NCBI GenBank assembly: GCA_963974935.1
Contig: CAXBEV010000001.1
Coordinates: forward strand, 186,001-250,000
Length of the DNA stretch: 64,000 nucleotides
Source of the DNA: UBA4479 sp963974935
GTDB lineage: Bacteria; Pseudomonadota; Alphaproteobacteria; Rhodospirillales; Casp-alpha2
Direction: 5' to 3'
Part shown: one piece after another, positions 50,949 to 59,241 of the stretch
How the letters are laid out: each line of letters begins with the position of its first letter
Position numbering within the stretch: the stretch's first letter is position 1
Translations under genes and position numbers: made by a program
The notes under the pieces: model-generated
Database searches by the model: none
What the model was told of the DNA's origin: nothing
Seen by the model: only the letters and a program-made list of their open reading frames with translations

Positions 50949-51545
50949 ATGAAGTTATCGGACGAGAAACGGATCGAAGCGCCCCGCGACGTGGTGTGGG
51001 CCGGTCTCAATGATCCTGACATTCTCAAGCAATCGATCCCCGGCTGCGATACGTTGACGCAATTGTCCGATACAGAATTTGAAGCCGAAGTGCGCGCCAA
51101 GATCGGGCCGGTGAAGGCCAAGTTTAAAGGCAGTGTGCAACTCTCCGATTTGAACCCGCCGGTCAGCTATCGCATTTCCGGCGAAGGCAAGGGCGGCGCT
51201 GCCGGTTTTGCCAAGGGTGGTGCCACGGTGACGCTCAGCGAAGACGGCGATGCCACCATTTTGAAATACGATGTTGATGCGGACGTCGGCGGTAAACTGG
51301 CACAGATCGGCGGACGTTTGATCGAAGGCTCTGCGAAAAAATTGGCGGGCGAGTTTTTTAATAATTTCGAAGCGGCGCTTAAAGCCGGCGAGGCAGGTAA
51401 TGCGGATGCAATTGAAGCAGCAGCCATGCCTGAAGCCGCAGCAGCCCCGACACCGGTCTCAGACGACTCGATGAAAAAGCGTGTTTGGTTGATCGTCGGC
51501 GTGGTGTTCGTGGTCGGCGCATTGGCGCTCACCCTGCTCAAGTAA
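50949..51545 (+). CDS. coxG: CoxG-like SRPBCC family protein
   Basis: The 198-residue protein has the CoxG domain (residues about 1-150, IEAPRDVVWAGLNDPDILKQ, SIPGCDTL, GKGGAAGFAKGGATVTL) and a single C-terminal membrane helix (VWLIVGVVFVVGALALTLL). CoxG recruits molybdenum hydroxylases of the CO dehydrogenase type to the membrane by binding quinone, as shown for mycobacterial CO dehydrogenase. Here it is divergent from the cox operon, with a long AT-rich region between. Confidence 0.88.
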   Translation: MKLSDEKRIEAPRDVVWAGLNDPDILKQSIPGCDTLTQLSDTEFEAEVRAKIGPVKAKFKGSVQLSDLNPPVSYRISGEGKGGAAGFAKGGATVTLSEDGDATILKYDVDADVGGKLAQIGGRLIEGSAKKLAGEFFNNFEAALKAGEAGNADAIEAAAMPEAAAAPTPVSDDSMKKRVWLIVGVVFVVGALALTLLK

Positions 51546-51557
51546 GCTGAGCAACCC

Positions 51558-52025
51558 GTGGCCCCTAAAACGCTGCTGGTGATCGGGCATGTGCCGTCGG
51601 CAAATACGCGGGCACTCCGTGATGCCGTCGTTGAAGGTGCCCGTGCAGACGGCATCGATGATGTCGATGTGCGCGCGCTCAGCCCGTTTGACGCCGGCTC
51701 CGCAGACGTGCTCGCCGCTGATGCGGTGATCTTGGGGACGACTGAAAACCTCGGCTATATGTCTGGTGCGTTGAAAGATTTTTTTGACCGCACCTATTAC
51801 GGCGTGCTCGAAGAAAAGCAGGGTATGCCGTATGCGCTGTATGTTCGCGCCGGTCTCGATGGCACCGGCACCATGCGCGCTGTGGGCAGTATCACAACGG
51901 GCCTCAGGTGGAAGCCGATCTGCGATCCGCTTTTATGCAAAGGCGATTGGAACGAAGATTTCCTCGCCCAAGCCCGCGACCTCGGCCAACTGATGGCGGC
52001 AGGCTTAGAGGCGGGGATTTTTTAA
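51558..52025 (+). CDS. flavodoxin-like NAD(P)H-dependent oxidoreductase
   Basis: The 155-residue protein starts at a GTG, 12 bases after coxG, and has an FMN fold like flavodoxin/NADPH-dependent reductases: LLVIGHVPSANTRALRDAV, AADAVILGTTENLGYMSGALKDFFDRTYY (the loop that holds FMN) and VRAGLDGTGTMRAV. A link to redox delivery for the molybdenum hydroxylase is a guess based on position. Confidence 0.78.
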   Translation: MAPKTLLVIGHVPSANTRALRDAVVEGARADGIDDVDVRALSPFDAGSADVLAADAVILGTTENLGYMSGALKDFFDRTYYGVLEEKQGMPYALYVRAGLDGTGTMRAVGSITTGLRWKPICDPLLCKGDWNEDFLAQARDLGQLMAAGLEAGIF

Positions 52026-52077
52026 CGGATACTTTCCGCCGCCACGCCAACCCTATATGCCACCTCACCCGCGATTT

Positions 52078-52109
52078 CCCGGAACCCCGGCAGTGCCGGG
52101 GTGTCCGGG
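52078..52109. repeat. palindromic hairpin of type CCCGG-ACCCCGGC
   Basis: CCCGGAACCCCGGC at 52078-52091 pairs with GCCGGGGTGTCCGGG at 52095-52109 around AGT with one bulged base. A short T run follows, so it may also terminate transcription of the flavodoxin-like gene. Confidence 0.6.
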
Positions 52110-52143
52110 ATCTTTGCGCCTCGTCGCTACCTAATCTCAAGAT

Positions 52144-52160
52144 CCCGGGTCAAGCCCGGG
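52144..52160. repeat. palindromic element CCCGGG-TCAAG-CCCGGG (family 3)
   Basis: Six-base arms CCCGGG around TCAAG, within GATCCCGGGTCAAGCCCGGG. The string resembles another intergenic repeat widely found in alphaproteobacteria. It has only one copy in this window. Confidence 0.5.
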
Positions 52161-52217
52161 AAGCCGCTTGGTTGGCGGGGCGTTGTTTAAGTTTTTAAAA
52201 ACGAGACACTCCCCCAC

Positions 52218-52296
52218 GCGTCATCCTGAACTTGATTCAGGATCCAATAACGAGCGCGCACAACCCATGGATCCTGAATCAAGTTCAGGATGACGC
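52218..52296. repeat. REP-like palindromic element, long form (family 1)
   Basis: GCGTCATCCTGAACTTGATT and CAGGATCC are mirrored by GGATCCTGAATCAAGTTCAG and GATGACGC ending at 52296, around a spacer of about 20 bases with GAGCGCGC. Its arms equal those at 2571-2659 and the short forms at 59957 and 62757. Confidence 0.85.
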
Positions 52297-52424
52297 AACA
52301 AAATAAGGTGGCGTGGCGGCCCGGACGGGCCTTCATTTTGGGTTTATAAAACTTCTCCATTGAAACGATGCCGGTGGAGTCGTTTTATAGCGGCCTATCA
52401 CATCAGCAAGCCGAGGGGTGCGTC

Positions 52425-53273
52425 ATGAGCCGGATCGTTTACGTCAACGGAGAGTATTTGCCTGAAGAGGACGCGAAGATCTCCGTATTTGACCGTGGGT
52501 TCTTGTTTGCCGACGCGGTGTATGAGGTCTCGGCGGTGATTGGGCGCAAGCTGGTCGACAATCCCGCCCACTTGGCGCGGCTTGAACGCTCAATGAACGA
52601 GCTCAAAATGACGCCGCCGGCCAGTGGTCCCGAGATTGAGGCGGTGCAGATGCAGATGATCGAGAAAAACGATCTGGACGAGGGTCTCATATATATGCAG
52701 GTCACCCGGGGCGCCGCGGACCGAGACTTCGCGTTTCCAAAAGATGCGACGCCGTCGCTGGTGATGTTCACGCAGAAAAAATCTCTGAGCGACAACCCGG
52801 TTGCCGAAAAGGGTATCGCTGTTATTACGGTGCCGGACATTCGCTGGAAGCGCCGCGATATTAAAACGGTGGGTCTGCTGCCGGCGTCGATGGCGAAGCA
52901 AGCGGCCTTAGATGCCGGTGCCAATGATGCCTGGTTTGTTGAGGATGGCGTCGTCAACGAAGGCAGCTCCAACAACGCATTCATCGTCACCCACGCGGGC
53001 AAGATCGTGACCCGCCATTTGGGCACGGAGATTCTGCACGGCATCACCCGCAAGGCCGTGATCGCTTTGGCGGCGCAAGAAAATCTCGAAATCGAAGAGC
53101 GACCATTTACGCCCGAAGAAGCTTACGAAGCACGTGAAGCATTTTCGACATCGGCCTCTGCATTTGTGATGCCGGTGGTGAAAATAGACGGCCATGTGTT
53201 GGGCAACGGGGTGCCGGGTCCGGTCGCGGAAAAACTCCGAGCGCTATATCTCGAGATGGCAAAGGCGGGTTGA
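52425..53273 (+). CDS. D-amino acid aminotransferase (class IV)
   Basis: The 282-residue protein is a fold-type IV aminotransferase: RIVYVNGEYLPEEDAKISV, FDRGFLFADAVYEV, the PLP lysine in RDIKTVGLLPASMAKQAA, and NEGSSNNAFIV, TRKAVI, YEAREAFSTSASAFVMPVV. The pattern is that of bacterial D-alanine transaminase (Dat). It uses D-amino acids for cell-wall D-glutamate or degradation. The ATG at 52425 replaces the longer frame from 52368. The next gene starts three bases after it. Confidence 0.88.
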   Translation: MSRIVYVNGEYLPEEDAKISVFDRGFLFADAVYEVSAVIGRKLVDNPAHLARLERSMNELKMTPPASGPEIEAVQMQMIEKNDLDEGLIYMQVTRGAADRDFAFPKDATPSLVMFTQKKSLSDNPVAEKGIAVITVPDIRWKRRDIKTVGLLPASMAKQAALDAGANDAWFVEDGVVNEGSSNNAFIVTHAGKIVTRHLGTEILHGITRKAVIALAAQENLEIEERPFTPEEAYEAREAFSTSASAFVMPVVKIDGHVLGNGVPGPVAEKLRALYLEMAKAG

Positions 53274-53275
53274 TC

Positions 53276-54070
53276 ATGCGTCTCAAGGGAAAGACCGCAC
53301 TTGTCGTCGGCGCCGGACAGCAACCTGGTGAAACACTCGGTAACGGGCGCGCCGTGGCGCTACGATTTGCGCAAGAAGGCGCGCGGGTACTGTGCGTCGA
53401 TCTGCATGAAGACCGTGCCCAGGAAACCGTCAAACTGATCCACGCCGAGGGCGGCGAGGCCGAGGCGTTCGGCGTAGATGTCACCGACGAAGACGCCTGC
53501 CAACAGGCGGTCGAAGCTTGCCGCAAGCGATTCGGTCGTCTGGATATTCTGCACAACAACGTCGGCCGCTCGCAAGGGGACCGCAACACGCCGGACATGG
53601 ACGCGGACATGTGGGACGAGCTTATGAAGCTCAACCTCAAATCCATGTTTTTGATGTGTAAGCACACCCTGCCGGTGATGCGTGAGCAGGGCGGCGGCGC
53701 GATCATTAACGTGTCGTCGACGTCGTCGATCGCGGCGCGCCAGACGGTGACCTACAAAACCTCAAAAGGTGCCGTGAACACGTTCACGCAGCATTTGGCT
53801 TGGGAGAATGCGAAGTACGGTGTGCGTGCCAACGCGATTTTGCCGGGCCTTATCGACACTCCGATGGCGATTGAGCGGCGTGCCCAAGAACAGGGCGTCG
53901 AGCGCGACGTGGTCCGCGAAACCCGCCAACAATTGGTGCCCCTGCAAACCCGCGTCGGCACGGCCTGGGATGTCGCCAATGCGGCGCTGTTTTTGGCGTC
54001 CGAAGAAGCCAGCTATATCACCGGTGTGCTGCTGCCCGTTGATGGTGGGTTGTTGGTGAAGGTGGGCTAA
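53276..54070 (+). CDS. SDR family oxidoreductase
   Basis: The 264-residue classical SDR has VVGAGQQPGETLGNGRAVAL (NAD(P) binding, a longer loop than the usual TGxxxGxG), NVGRSQGD, SSTSSIAARQTVTYKTSKGA (catalytic Ser, Tyr and Lys) and ITGVLLPVDGGLLVKVG. It reduces or oxidises an alcohol/ketone with NAD(P). The start overlaps closely with the transaminase stop, suggesting a shared operon. Substrate unknown. Confidence 0.88.
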   Translation: MRLKGKTALVVGAGQQPGETLGNGRAVALRFAQEGARVLCVDLHEDRAQETVKLIHAEGGEAEAFGVDVTDEDACQQAVEACRKRFGRLDILHNNVGRSQGDRNTPDMDADMWDELMKLNLKSMFLMCKHTLPVMREQGGGAIINVSSTSSIAARQTVTYKTSKGAVNTFTQHLAWENAKYGVRANAILPGLIDTPMAIERRAQEQGVERDVVRETRQQLVPLQTRVGTAWDVANAALFLASEEASYITGVLLPVDGGLLVKVG

Positions 54071-54078
54071 CGATATTT

Positions 54079-54405
54079 CTAGGCGTTGCCGCTTTCGGGC
54101 GTGGCCCGTTCGGCCTCGGTCGCGGCGGCGGAAGCCATGCGGACTAAGGTCTCAGCCAACTGGGCGGTGACGTTGCCGGGCGCATGAATCATGCGGGCCC
54201 GCACCGCCAACGCCATGGCCAGGGCTTGCAGCACATCGCCGTTGGCGGTCTCGCCGCATACATTGATGTCGCGGTCCAGGGCATCCAGCACGGCGGCCAG
54301 CATCTGTTCGACGCGGATCGCGGACCCGGTGTCGTCGTGCAACGGAAAGGTGATGTCAAAGACGTCGCCGGTGGCGGTGTGGGCGCGGTAAGGAAGCGGA
54401 CGCAT
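54079..54405 (-). CDS. hypothetical protein, about 108 residues
   Basis: I do not recognise this family. The 108-residue protein is cytosolic, with an N-terminal beta-rich stretch (TGDVFDITFPLHDDTG) followed by helices (MLAAVLDALDRDINVCGE, DVLQALAMALAVRARMI). It lies 15 bases downstream of the DUF4149 gene on the same strand and ends just past the SDR stop on the other strand. Codon use looks normal for the window. No function is suggested. Confidence 0.6.
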   Translation of the reverse strand: MRPLPYRAHTATGDVFDITFPLHDDTGSAIRVEQMLAAVLDALDRDINVCGETANGDVLQALAMALAVRARMIHAPGNVTAQLAETLVRMASAAATEAERATPESGNA

Positions 54406-54420
54406 AGCAGGCTCCTGATT

Positions 54421-54849
54421 TTAGCTATTCAGACCGAGGATGATCACGGCAGCTGCCGTACCGATCAGGCCCAGCGTGTTGATGTGGACGCTGAGCTTGT
54501 GCAGGCGCTCAAAGCGTTGGCTGGCTTCTGCGTCGCCGTCGTTGGCTTGATCGCGGGCCCCGTTGATGCGGGGCATTAAGCCTTGCCGCGAGATTGCTGC
54601 GCCGAACGCGGCAATGCCGAGCCCGAGCGCCGCCCACGGCAGCAGCGTCAATAGCGCCAACGCGCCGACCCCGCCGGTGGCGATGACGAAAAGATAAAAC
54701 CACGGAAAGATACCACGAATGAATTTGGCGGCGTTGGCTTCGTCCAATTTGGTGAACGTGATTGGGGCGACGACGGCGGAAAAGAACACCATCCCGCCGA
54801 AGGCCAATGCGGCGCTGACGGTGCCGAGCGTGTGTAAGATCGTTTCCAT
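54421..54849 (-). CDS. DUF4149-like membrane protein
   Basis: The 142-residue protein has about four hydrophobic helices (LGTVSAALAFGGMVFFSAVVAPI, GIFPWFYLFVIATGGVGALALLTLL, and a C-terminal one), a layout that fits DUF4149. Between helices 3 and 4 is a polar loop (INGARDQANDGDAEASQRFERLHKL). No function is known. It precedes the hypothetical gene on the same strand. Confidence 0.75.
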   Translation of the reverse strand: METILHTLGTVSAALAFGGMVFFSAVVAPITFTKLDEANAAKFIRGIFPWFYLFVIATGGVGALALLTLLPWAALGLGIAAFGAAISRQGLMPRINGARDQANDGDAEASQRFERLHKLSVHINTLGLIGTAAAVIILGLNS

Positions 54850-54928
54850 CGGTTACTTTCCGTCGGTTGCTGCCAACTTGATATAGCAGATCGATATATA
54901 GGGGTTAGCGGCTGGTTGCCAAAGGGGG

Positions 54929-55081
54929 CTAGGCGGATTTGTCGATTTTACGTCGGTTTTTACGACATCGCTCGGAACAGTATTTGACCTCGTCCCAGAC
55001 GTCCGCCCATTTGCGCCGCCACGTGAACGGGCGTTGGCAGATGGAGCAGGGCTTGGTCGGGAGATCGGCTTTTTTACGCAT
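54929..55081 (-). CDS. DUF2256 zinc-ribbon protein (50 residues)
   Basis: The small protein reads as a compact zinc finger: PCSICQRPF (C-x2-C), WRRKWADVWDEVKYCSERCR (C-x3-C) followed by a lysine/arginine tail. This is the DUF2256 pattern, often encoded near cryptochrome/photolyase-type genes elsewhere. The start at 55081 makes a 50-residue product; the longer frame up to 55453 is the shadow of the SDR gene. Function unknown. Confidence 0.8.
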   Translation of the reverse strand: MRKKADLPTKPCSICQRPFTWRRKWADVWDEVKYCSERCRKNRRKIDKSA

Positions 55082-55248
55082 GACTTTCCGGCGTCCGTTG
55101 TTGATCTCATGCCTGTTACGCCTTGGCGAACGGCTTGGATCAACAAGGTGTCGTTGAACCGGGGTGGGCTCTGCAACGTACTCAATGCATGACCTTATTA
55201 ATCTCAAAAGACACCGCGTCGCCCGAAGACCTGCTGGCAAGTTTCCCA

Positions 55249-55968
55249 ATGTCTTTGAATGCTGTCGTGATCGGCGCCCAAGGCGGCATTGGGGCGGCGG
55301 TGACCAAAGCGCTCGTCGACGCGCCCAGGGTGGGTCGTGTGCTCGCCTTGTCGCGTCGGCCAGGGCAAGCGTCCGGCAAAGTTGAAACGGGTCTGCTTGA
55401 CCTTGAAGACCCGGCCAGCATTGACGCAGCCGCCCGGTTTGCTGAAGAGTCATTTGGCACGGTGCACCTGATCTTTGTCGCCAGCGGGATTTTGCATCAA
55501 GGTGCTATGCAGCCGGAAAAGTCCTGGCGGGCGTTGGGCGCCGACAACATGGCACGCGCGTTCGCTGTCAATGCGACGGGTCCGGCATTGGTCGCAGCCC
55601 GCTTTGCCGACTTGCTGCCTCGCGACGAAAAAGTCTGTTTTGCGGCAGTCTCAGCGCGGGTCGGCTCGATCACCGATAATGGGTTCGGCGGCTGGTACGC
55701 GTACCGCGCGTCAAAAGCGGCGCTCAATCAGCTGATCCGCACGTTTGCGATTGAGCTTGGCCGAAAGCATCCGCGAGCTATTGCCTTAGCGTTGCACCCC
55801 GGGACAACGGACACCGCATTATCTTCACCGTTTCAGGCCAATGTCCCAAACGGCAAATTGTTCACCCCGGCGTATTCGGCAAACCGCATGCTACAGGTGA
55901 TCGACGCGGCTGAGCCCGCAGACAGCGGCAAACTGATCGCCTGGGACGGCGAGGTGCTGCCTTATTGA
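55249..55968 (+). CDS. SDR family oxidoreductase (CsgA/C-factor-like)
   Basis: The 239-residue protein has VVIGAQGGIGAAVTKALV (NAD(P) site), VSARVGSITDNGFGGWYAYRASKAAL (Ser, Tyr, Lys in order) and HPGTTDTALSSPF, as in the C-factor branch of SDRs. The start is uncertain: I place it at 55249 (MSLNAVVIG), where the fold begins; 55189 (MTLLISK) and 55123 would add 20 to 42 residues that do not resemble SDRs. Substrate unknown. Confidence 0.8.
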   Translation: MSLNAVVIGAQGGIGAAVTKALVDAPRVGRVLALSRRPGQASGKVETGLLDLEDPASIDAAARFAEESFGTVHLIFVASGILHQGAMQPEKSWRALGADNMARAFAVNATGPALVAARFADLLPRDEKVCFAAVSARVGSITDNGFGGWYAYRASKAALNQLIRTFAIELGRKHPRAIALALHPGTTDTALSSPFQANVPNGKLFTPAYSANRMLQVIDAAEPADSGKLIAWDGEVLPY

Positions 55969-55989
55969 AACGTGCCGATTTGGGGGCCG

Positions 55990-57471
55990 TCACTGCCAAT
56001 CGCGGCAGACGTATTTAACTTCCGTATACGCATCCATTCCGAGTCGGCCGCCTTCGCGGTCCAAGCCCGACTGTTTGACACCGCCGAACGGAATCGGTGG
56101 GCCGGTGACTTTGGTACGGTTGACCGCGACCATGCCGAACGCGAGCCCCCGGCTGAGCCGATAAATGCGGCGTGGATCCAACGTGTGCACATAAGCCACC
56201 AAACCGTATTCGGTATCGTTGGCGCGGCGGACCGCTTCGGCTTCGTCTTCGAAACGCGCGATGGCGGCGACCGGACCAAACGTTTCTTCATGCAGGATGA
56301 GCGCGTCTTCAGAGACATCGATCAGTACGGTGGGTTCAAAGAATAAGTCACCTTCCGGATGCACTTTACCGCCGCTGACTAATTTCGCGCCTTTGGCGAT
56401 GGCATCTTCAACATGGGCGATTTGTTTTTTGATGGCGCTTGCGTTCATCAAAGGGCCGATGTCGGGATCGTCCATGCCGCGCCCAACGCTCAGCTTCGCG
56501 GTCTTCGCCGCAAATGCCGCGCAGAAGTCATCATAGATGCCGCTTTGCACAAGGATGCGGTTGGCGGCCAGACAATCTTGGCCGGACGTTGCGAACTTTG
56601 CCTTGATCGCCTCGTCGACTGCGTCGTCCAACTCGGCATCGTCAAACACCAACAATGGGGCGTGGCCGCCCAACTCCATGATCAGACGTTTCACGGTACC
56701 TGCGCATTGGCTGTACAGTAGCCGCCCGATTTCGGTCGAGCCAGTGAACGACAGCGCGCGGACGCGGATATCTCGGGTCCAAGGCTCGACAATCTCAGCG
56801 GGCTCGCCGGTGACGACGTTGAACACACCGGCCGGCAGGCCGGCACGGATCGACAGTTCAGCCAACGCCAATGCCGAATACGGTGTTTCTTTTGATGGGT
56901 GGACGACGACGGTGCAGCCCGCGGCAATGGCGGCCGCGGCTTTTCGCGTAATCATCGCGGATGGGAAATTCCATGGCGTGATCAAGGCGGCGACGCCGAT
57001 CGGTTCGCGCCAGATTTCCATTTCCGCGTCGGCTAGGTGCGATGTGGCATTCTCAAGATTCGGGCGCTTGGCTTCCTCGGCATAAAATTCGATGAACGAC
57101 GCCGCATAATCGATTTCACCCCGGGCTTCGGAAATCGGTTTGCCCTGTTCCGCCACCATGATGCGGGCGAGATCTTCTTTATGTTCGCACAAAAGTTCAA
57201 ACCACCTGCGCATTATACGCGTGCGTTCTTGCGGCAAAGTACCGGCCCAGCCCGGAAATGCGGCTTCAGCGGCATCGACGGCGGCAATTGCATCGTCGCC
57301 GCTCATCCGGGCTACAGAGCCGATGATCTGACCTGTGGCCGGGTCGGTGACATCGATGATGTCTTGTCCGCTCTGCCAGGCGCCGCCGATGAAACTCTCG
57401 GTCTGCACCAAGTTCGGGTCGGCGAGATCGTTGATAATGGGGGCTTTTGGCAAGGCAATAGCATCGGGCAT
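55990..57471 (-). CDS. gabD: succinate-semialdehyde dehydrogenase family enzyme
   Basis: The 493-residue aldehyde dehydrogenase has the catalytic glutamate region MELGGHAPLLVFDDAELDDAV and catalytic Cys in GQDCLAANRI, with the N-terminal TDPATGQIIGSV and AGLPAGVFNVVTGEP typical of SSADH (GabD). It oxidises succinate semialdehyde, from GABA breakdown, to succinate with NAD(P). It is divergent from the XRE-cupin regulator gene at 57661, so it may be a target of that regulator. Confidence 0.88.
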   Translation of the reverse strand: MPDAIALPKAPIINDLADPNLVQTESFIGGAWQSGQDIIDVTDPATGQIIGSVARMSGDDAIAAVDAAEAAFPGWAGTLPQERTRIMRRWFELLCEHKEDLARIMVAEQGKPISEARGEIDYAASFIEFYAEEAKRPNLENATSHLADAEMEIWREPIGVAALITPWNFPSAMITRKAAAAIAAGCTVVVHPSKETPYSALALAELSIRAGLPAGVFNVVTGEPAEIVEPWTRDIRVRALSFTGSTEIGRLLYSQCAGTVKRLIMELGGHAPLLVFDDAELDDAVDEAIKAKFATSGQDCLAANRILVQSGIYDDFCAAFAAKTAKLSVGRGMDDPDIGPLMNASAIKKQIAHVEDAIAKGAKLVSGGKVHPEGDLFFEPTVLIDVSEDALILHEETFGPVAAIARFEDEAEAVRRANDTEYGLVAYVHTLDPRRIYRLSRGLAFGMVAVNRTKVTGPPIPFGGVKQSGLDREGGRLGMDAYTEVKYVCRDWQ

Positions 57472-57660
57472 TTAGGTCTCCAATCGTCATGAATGGGACT
57501 CCGGGCCTAACAGACCCAACCCCCGCATGGCAAACCGGCGGTGCCGGATATGCGGCTAGATTCGGAGCCGATATGGGGTGGGTGTTGATGAATCTGTGGA
57601 TAGTTTTCCTTTCATGAAATTTTTTTTCCGCTAGAGTCCGCCCGGATTAAAGGAAGTCTG

Positions 57661-58248
57661 ATGAGCGAGCCGATTGCGGATAAAACCCTCGAAATGTGGA
57701 TCGGTGCCCAGGTAAAGACGCTTCGGCGTTCGCTGGGGATGACCATGGCGGATTTGTCGAAGGCGACGTCGGTCTCGGTGGGGATGTTGTCAAAGATCGA
57801 AAACGGCCAAACGTCACCGTCATTGGCGACGTTGCAGGCGTTGGCGACGGCGTTGAACATACCGCTCGCCAGTTTTTTTCAAAAATACGATGACACCCGC
57901 GAAGCCAGCTACGTCAAATCCGGCAACGGCTTGGTGATCGAGCGACGGGGCACCCGGTCTGGGCACATTTATCAGCTTTTGGGTGCGCCGCTCCGCAATA
58001 AAGCGAAGATGGAGCCGTATCTGATCACGCTCACCGAAAATTCCGACGCCTATCCGGTGTTTCAGCATCCAGGCGTCGAATTTATCTATATGTTGGAAGG
58101 CGAATTGATCTATCGCCACGACGATAAGGACTATCATTTATACCCCGGCGACGCGCTGCATTTCGATGCCGAAGCCCCGCACGGGCCGTTAAAAATGGTC
58201 ACCGTGCCCTGCAAATACCTGTCGATTATCGCCAGCAGTGACGATTAA
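57661..58248 (+). CDS. XRE family regulator with cupin domain (PuuR-like)
   Basis: The 195-residue protein has an XRE helix-turn-helix (residues about 10-66, SLGMTMADLSKATSVSVGML, SKIENGQTSPSLATLQALA) and a C-terminal cupin (about 115-190, VFQHPGVEFIYMLEGELIYRHDDKDYHLYPGDALHFDAEAPHGP in parts, with metal-type His and Glu). Such regulators often bind small amines or acids, e.g. PuuR in putrescine use. It is divergent from gabD and precedes glxB by 96 bases; the hairpin/palindrome at 58302-58331 is a possible binding site. Confidence 0.88.
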   Translation: MSEPIADKTLEMWIGAQVKTLRRSLGMTMADLSKATSVSVGMLSKIENGQTSPSLATLQALATALNIPLASFFQKYDDTREASYVKSGNGLVIERRGTRSGHIYQLLGAPLRNKAKMEPYLITLTENSDAYPVFQHPGVEFIYMLEGELIYRHDDKDYHLYPGDALHFDAEAPHGPLKMVTVPCKYLSIIASSDD

Positions 58249-58301
58249 ATAAATTTCGTCTTAGTAAAAAATTATTCTTGAGATTAAATATTCTTCCAGA
58301 T

Positions 58302-58331
58302 AGCGTGTGCTCCGGTTAGAACACACACGCT
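58302..58331 (+). promoter_or_regulatory. inverted repeat AGCGTGTG-N14-CACACGCT before glxB
   Basis: Arms 58302-58309 and 58324-58331 pair perfectly around 14 bases; CCAG (58296-58299) and CTGG (58332-58335) extend the stem after a two-base bulge. The GGAG ribosome-binding site of glxB (58334-58337) overlaps the outer stem, so folding would hide its edge. It could be an RNA regulatory hairpin or an operator for the XRE-cupin protein. Confidence 0.5.
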
Positions 58332-58344
58332 CTGGAGAACGCCT

Positions 58345-59241
58345 ATGTGCGGCATTGTCGGCTTATATCTGAAAACCCCGAAATACGAAGGCGACCTTGG
58401 CCGCCTGACCGCCGCCATGCTGCATGAAATGCGCGAGCGTGGGCCGGACAGTGCCGGTTTTGCGGTCTATGGCGCGACTGAAGGCGCGACCAAGTTGGTG
58501 CTGCTGGCGATACAAGGATCAGCCGACTGGGCTGATATCGCGAAACGTCTCAGCAAAGCGACTGGTATCCAGGCCGAAGCTGAGCCCAACGACGACCATG
58601 CCGTGCTCCGCATCGACGGCGATGGCGCCACAGCCCGGCGTTGGCTGATCGATCACGTCGACGGCATTACGGTACTGTCCGAAGGCACGACGATAGAAGT
58701 GTTCAAAGGCGTCGGCGATCCGGATCTGGTGGCTGAACGCTTTGATCTTGCCGGGCGCACAGGCACGCATGCTATCGCGCACACGCGGATGGCGACGGAA
58801 TCGGCAATTACGACGGCGGGCTCGCATCCGTTTTCGACCGGCGCGGATACGTGCTTGGTGCACAACGGCTCTTTGTCGAACCACAATCGACTACGCGATG
58901 TGTTGCGCGCGCACGGTGAAAGTTTTCAAACCGAAAACGATTCCGAAGTCGCAGCGGGCTACTTGGCGTGGCGGTTGCGCTCTGGCGATGGGTTGGATGG
59001 CGCGTTGAACGGCGCGCTTAAGGACCTGGACGGGTTCTATACTTTTGCCATCGGCACCAAAGACGGCTTTGCCGTGCTGCGCGATCCCATTGCCTGCAAG
59101 CCCGCCGTCATCGCCGAAACCGACGACTGGGTGGCGATGTCGTCGGAATTTCGCGCCATCGCCACCTTGCCCGGCGTCAATCACGCTGAAATCTGGGAAC
59201 CAGAGCCCGCGAAAATCTATAGCTGGAGCCACGCCGCATGA
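58345..59241 (+). CDS. glxB: class II glutamine amidotransferase subunit (GlxB/MgsA-type)
   Basis: The 298-residue protein begins MCGIVGLY, so Cys2 is the N-terminal nucleophile of class II amidotransferases; RGPDSAG, the AHTRMATES and HNGSLSNHN motifs complete the active site. It is the standalone amidotransferase domain of a three-subunit glutamate-synthase-like enzyme: GlxB in rhizobia, MgsA in N-methylglutamate synthase. It hydrolyses an amide and delivers ammonia or methylamine. It overlaps glxC by four bases. Confidence 0.88.
   Translation: MCGIVGLYLKTPKYEGDLGRLTAAMLHEMRERGPDSAGFAVYGATEGATKLVLLAIQGSADWADIAKRLSKATGIQAEAEPNDDHAVLRIDGDGATARRWLIDHVDGITVLSEGTTIEVFKGVGDPDLVAERFDLAGRTGTHAIAHTRMATESAITTAGSHPFSTGADTCLVHNGSLSNHNRLRDVLRAHGESFQTENDSEVAAGYLAWRLRSGDGLDGALNGALKDLDGFYTFAIGTKDGFAVLRDPIACKPAVIAETDDWVAMSSEFRAIATLPGVNHAEIWEPEPAKIYSWSHAA

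Larger units (their letters stand above)
52026..52424. other. repeat-rich intergenic region
   Basis: A 399-base gap between the flavodoxin-like gene and the transaminase. It holds three palindromic elements of different type at 52078-52109, 52144-52160 and 52218-52296. No reading frame in it resembles a gene. It may mark a hot spot where mobile repeats accumulate, and transcription from upstream is likely to end here. Confidence 0.6.

Noticed and set aside
52026..52424. CRISPR array or tandem repeat array
   Set aside because: The elements are isolated palindromes of different sequence without regular spacers; no cas genes.
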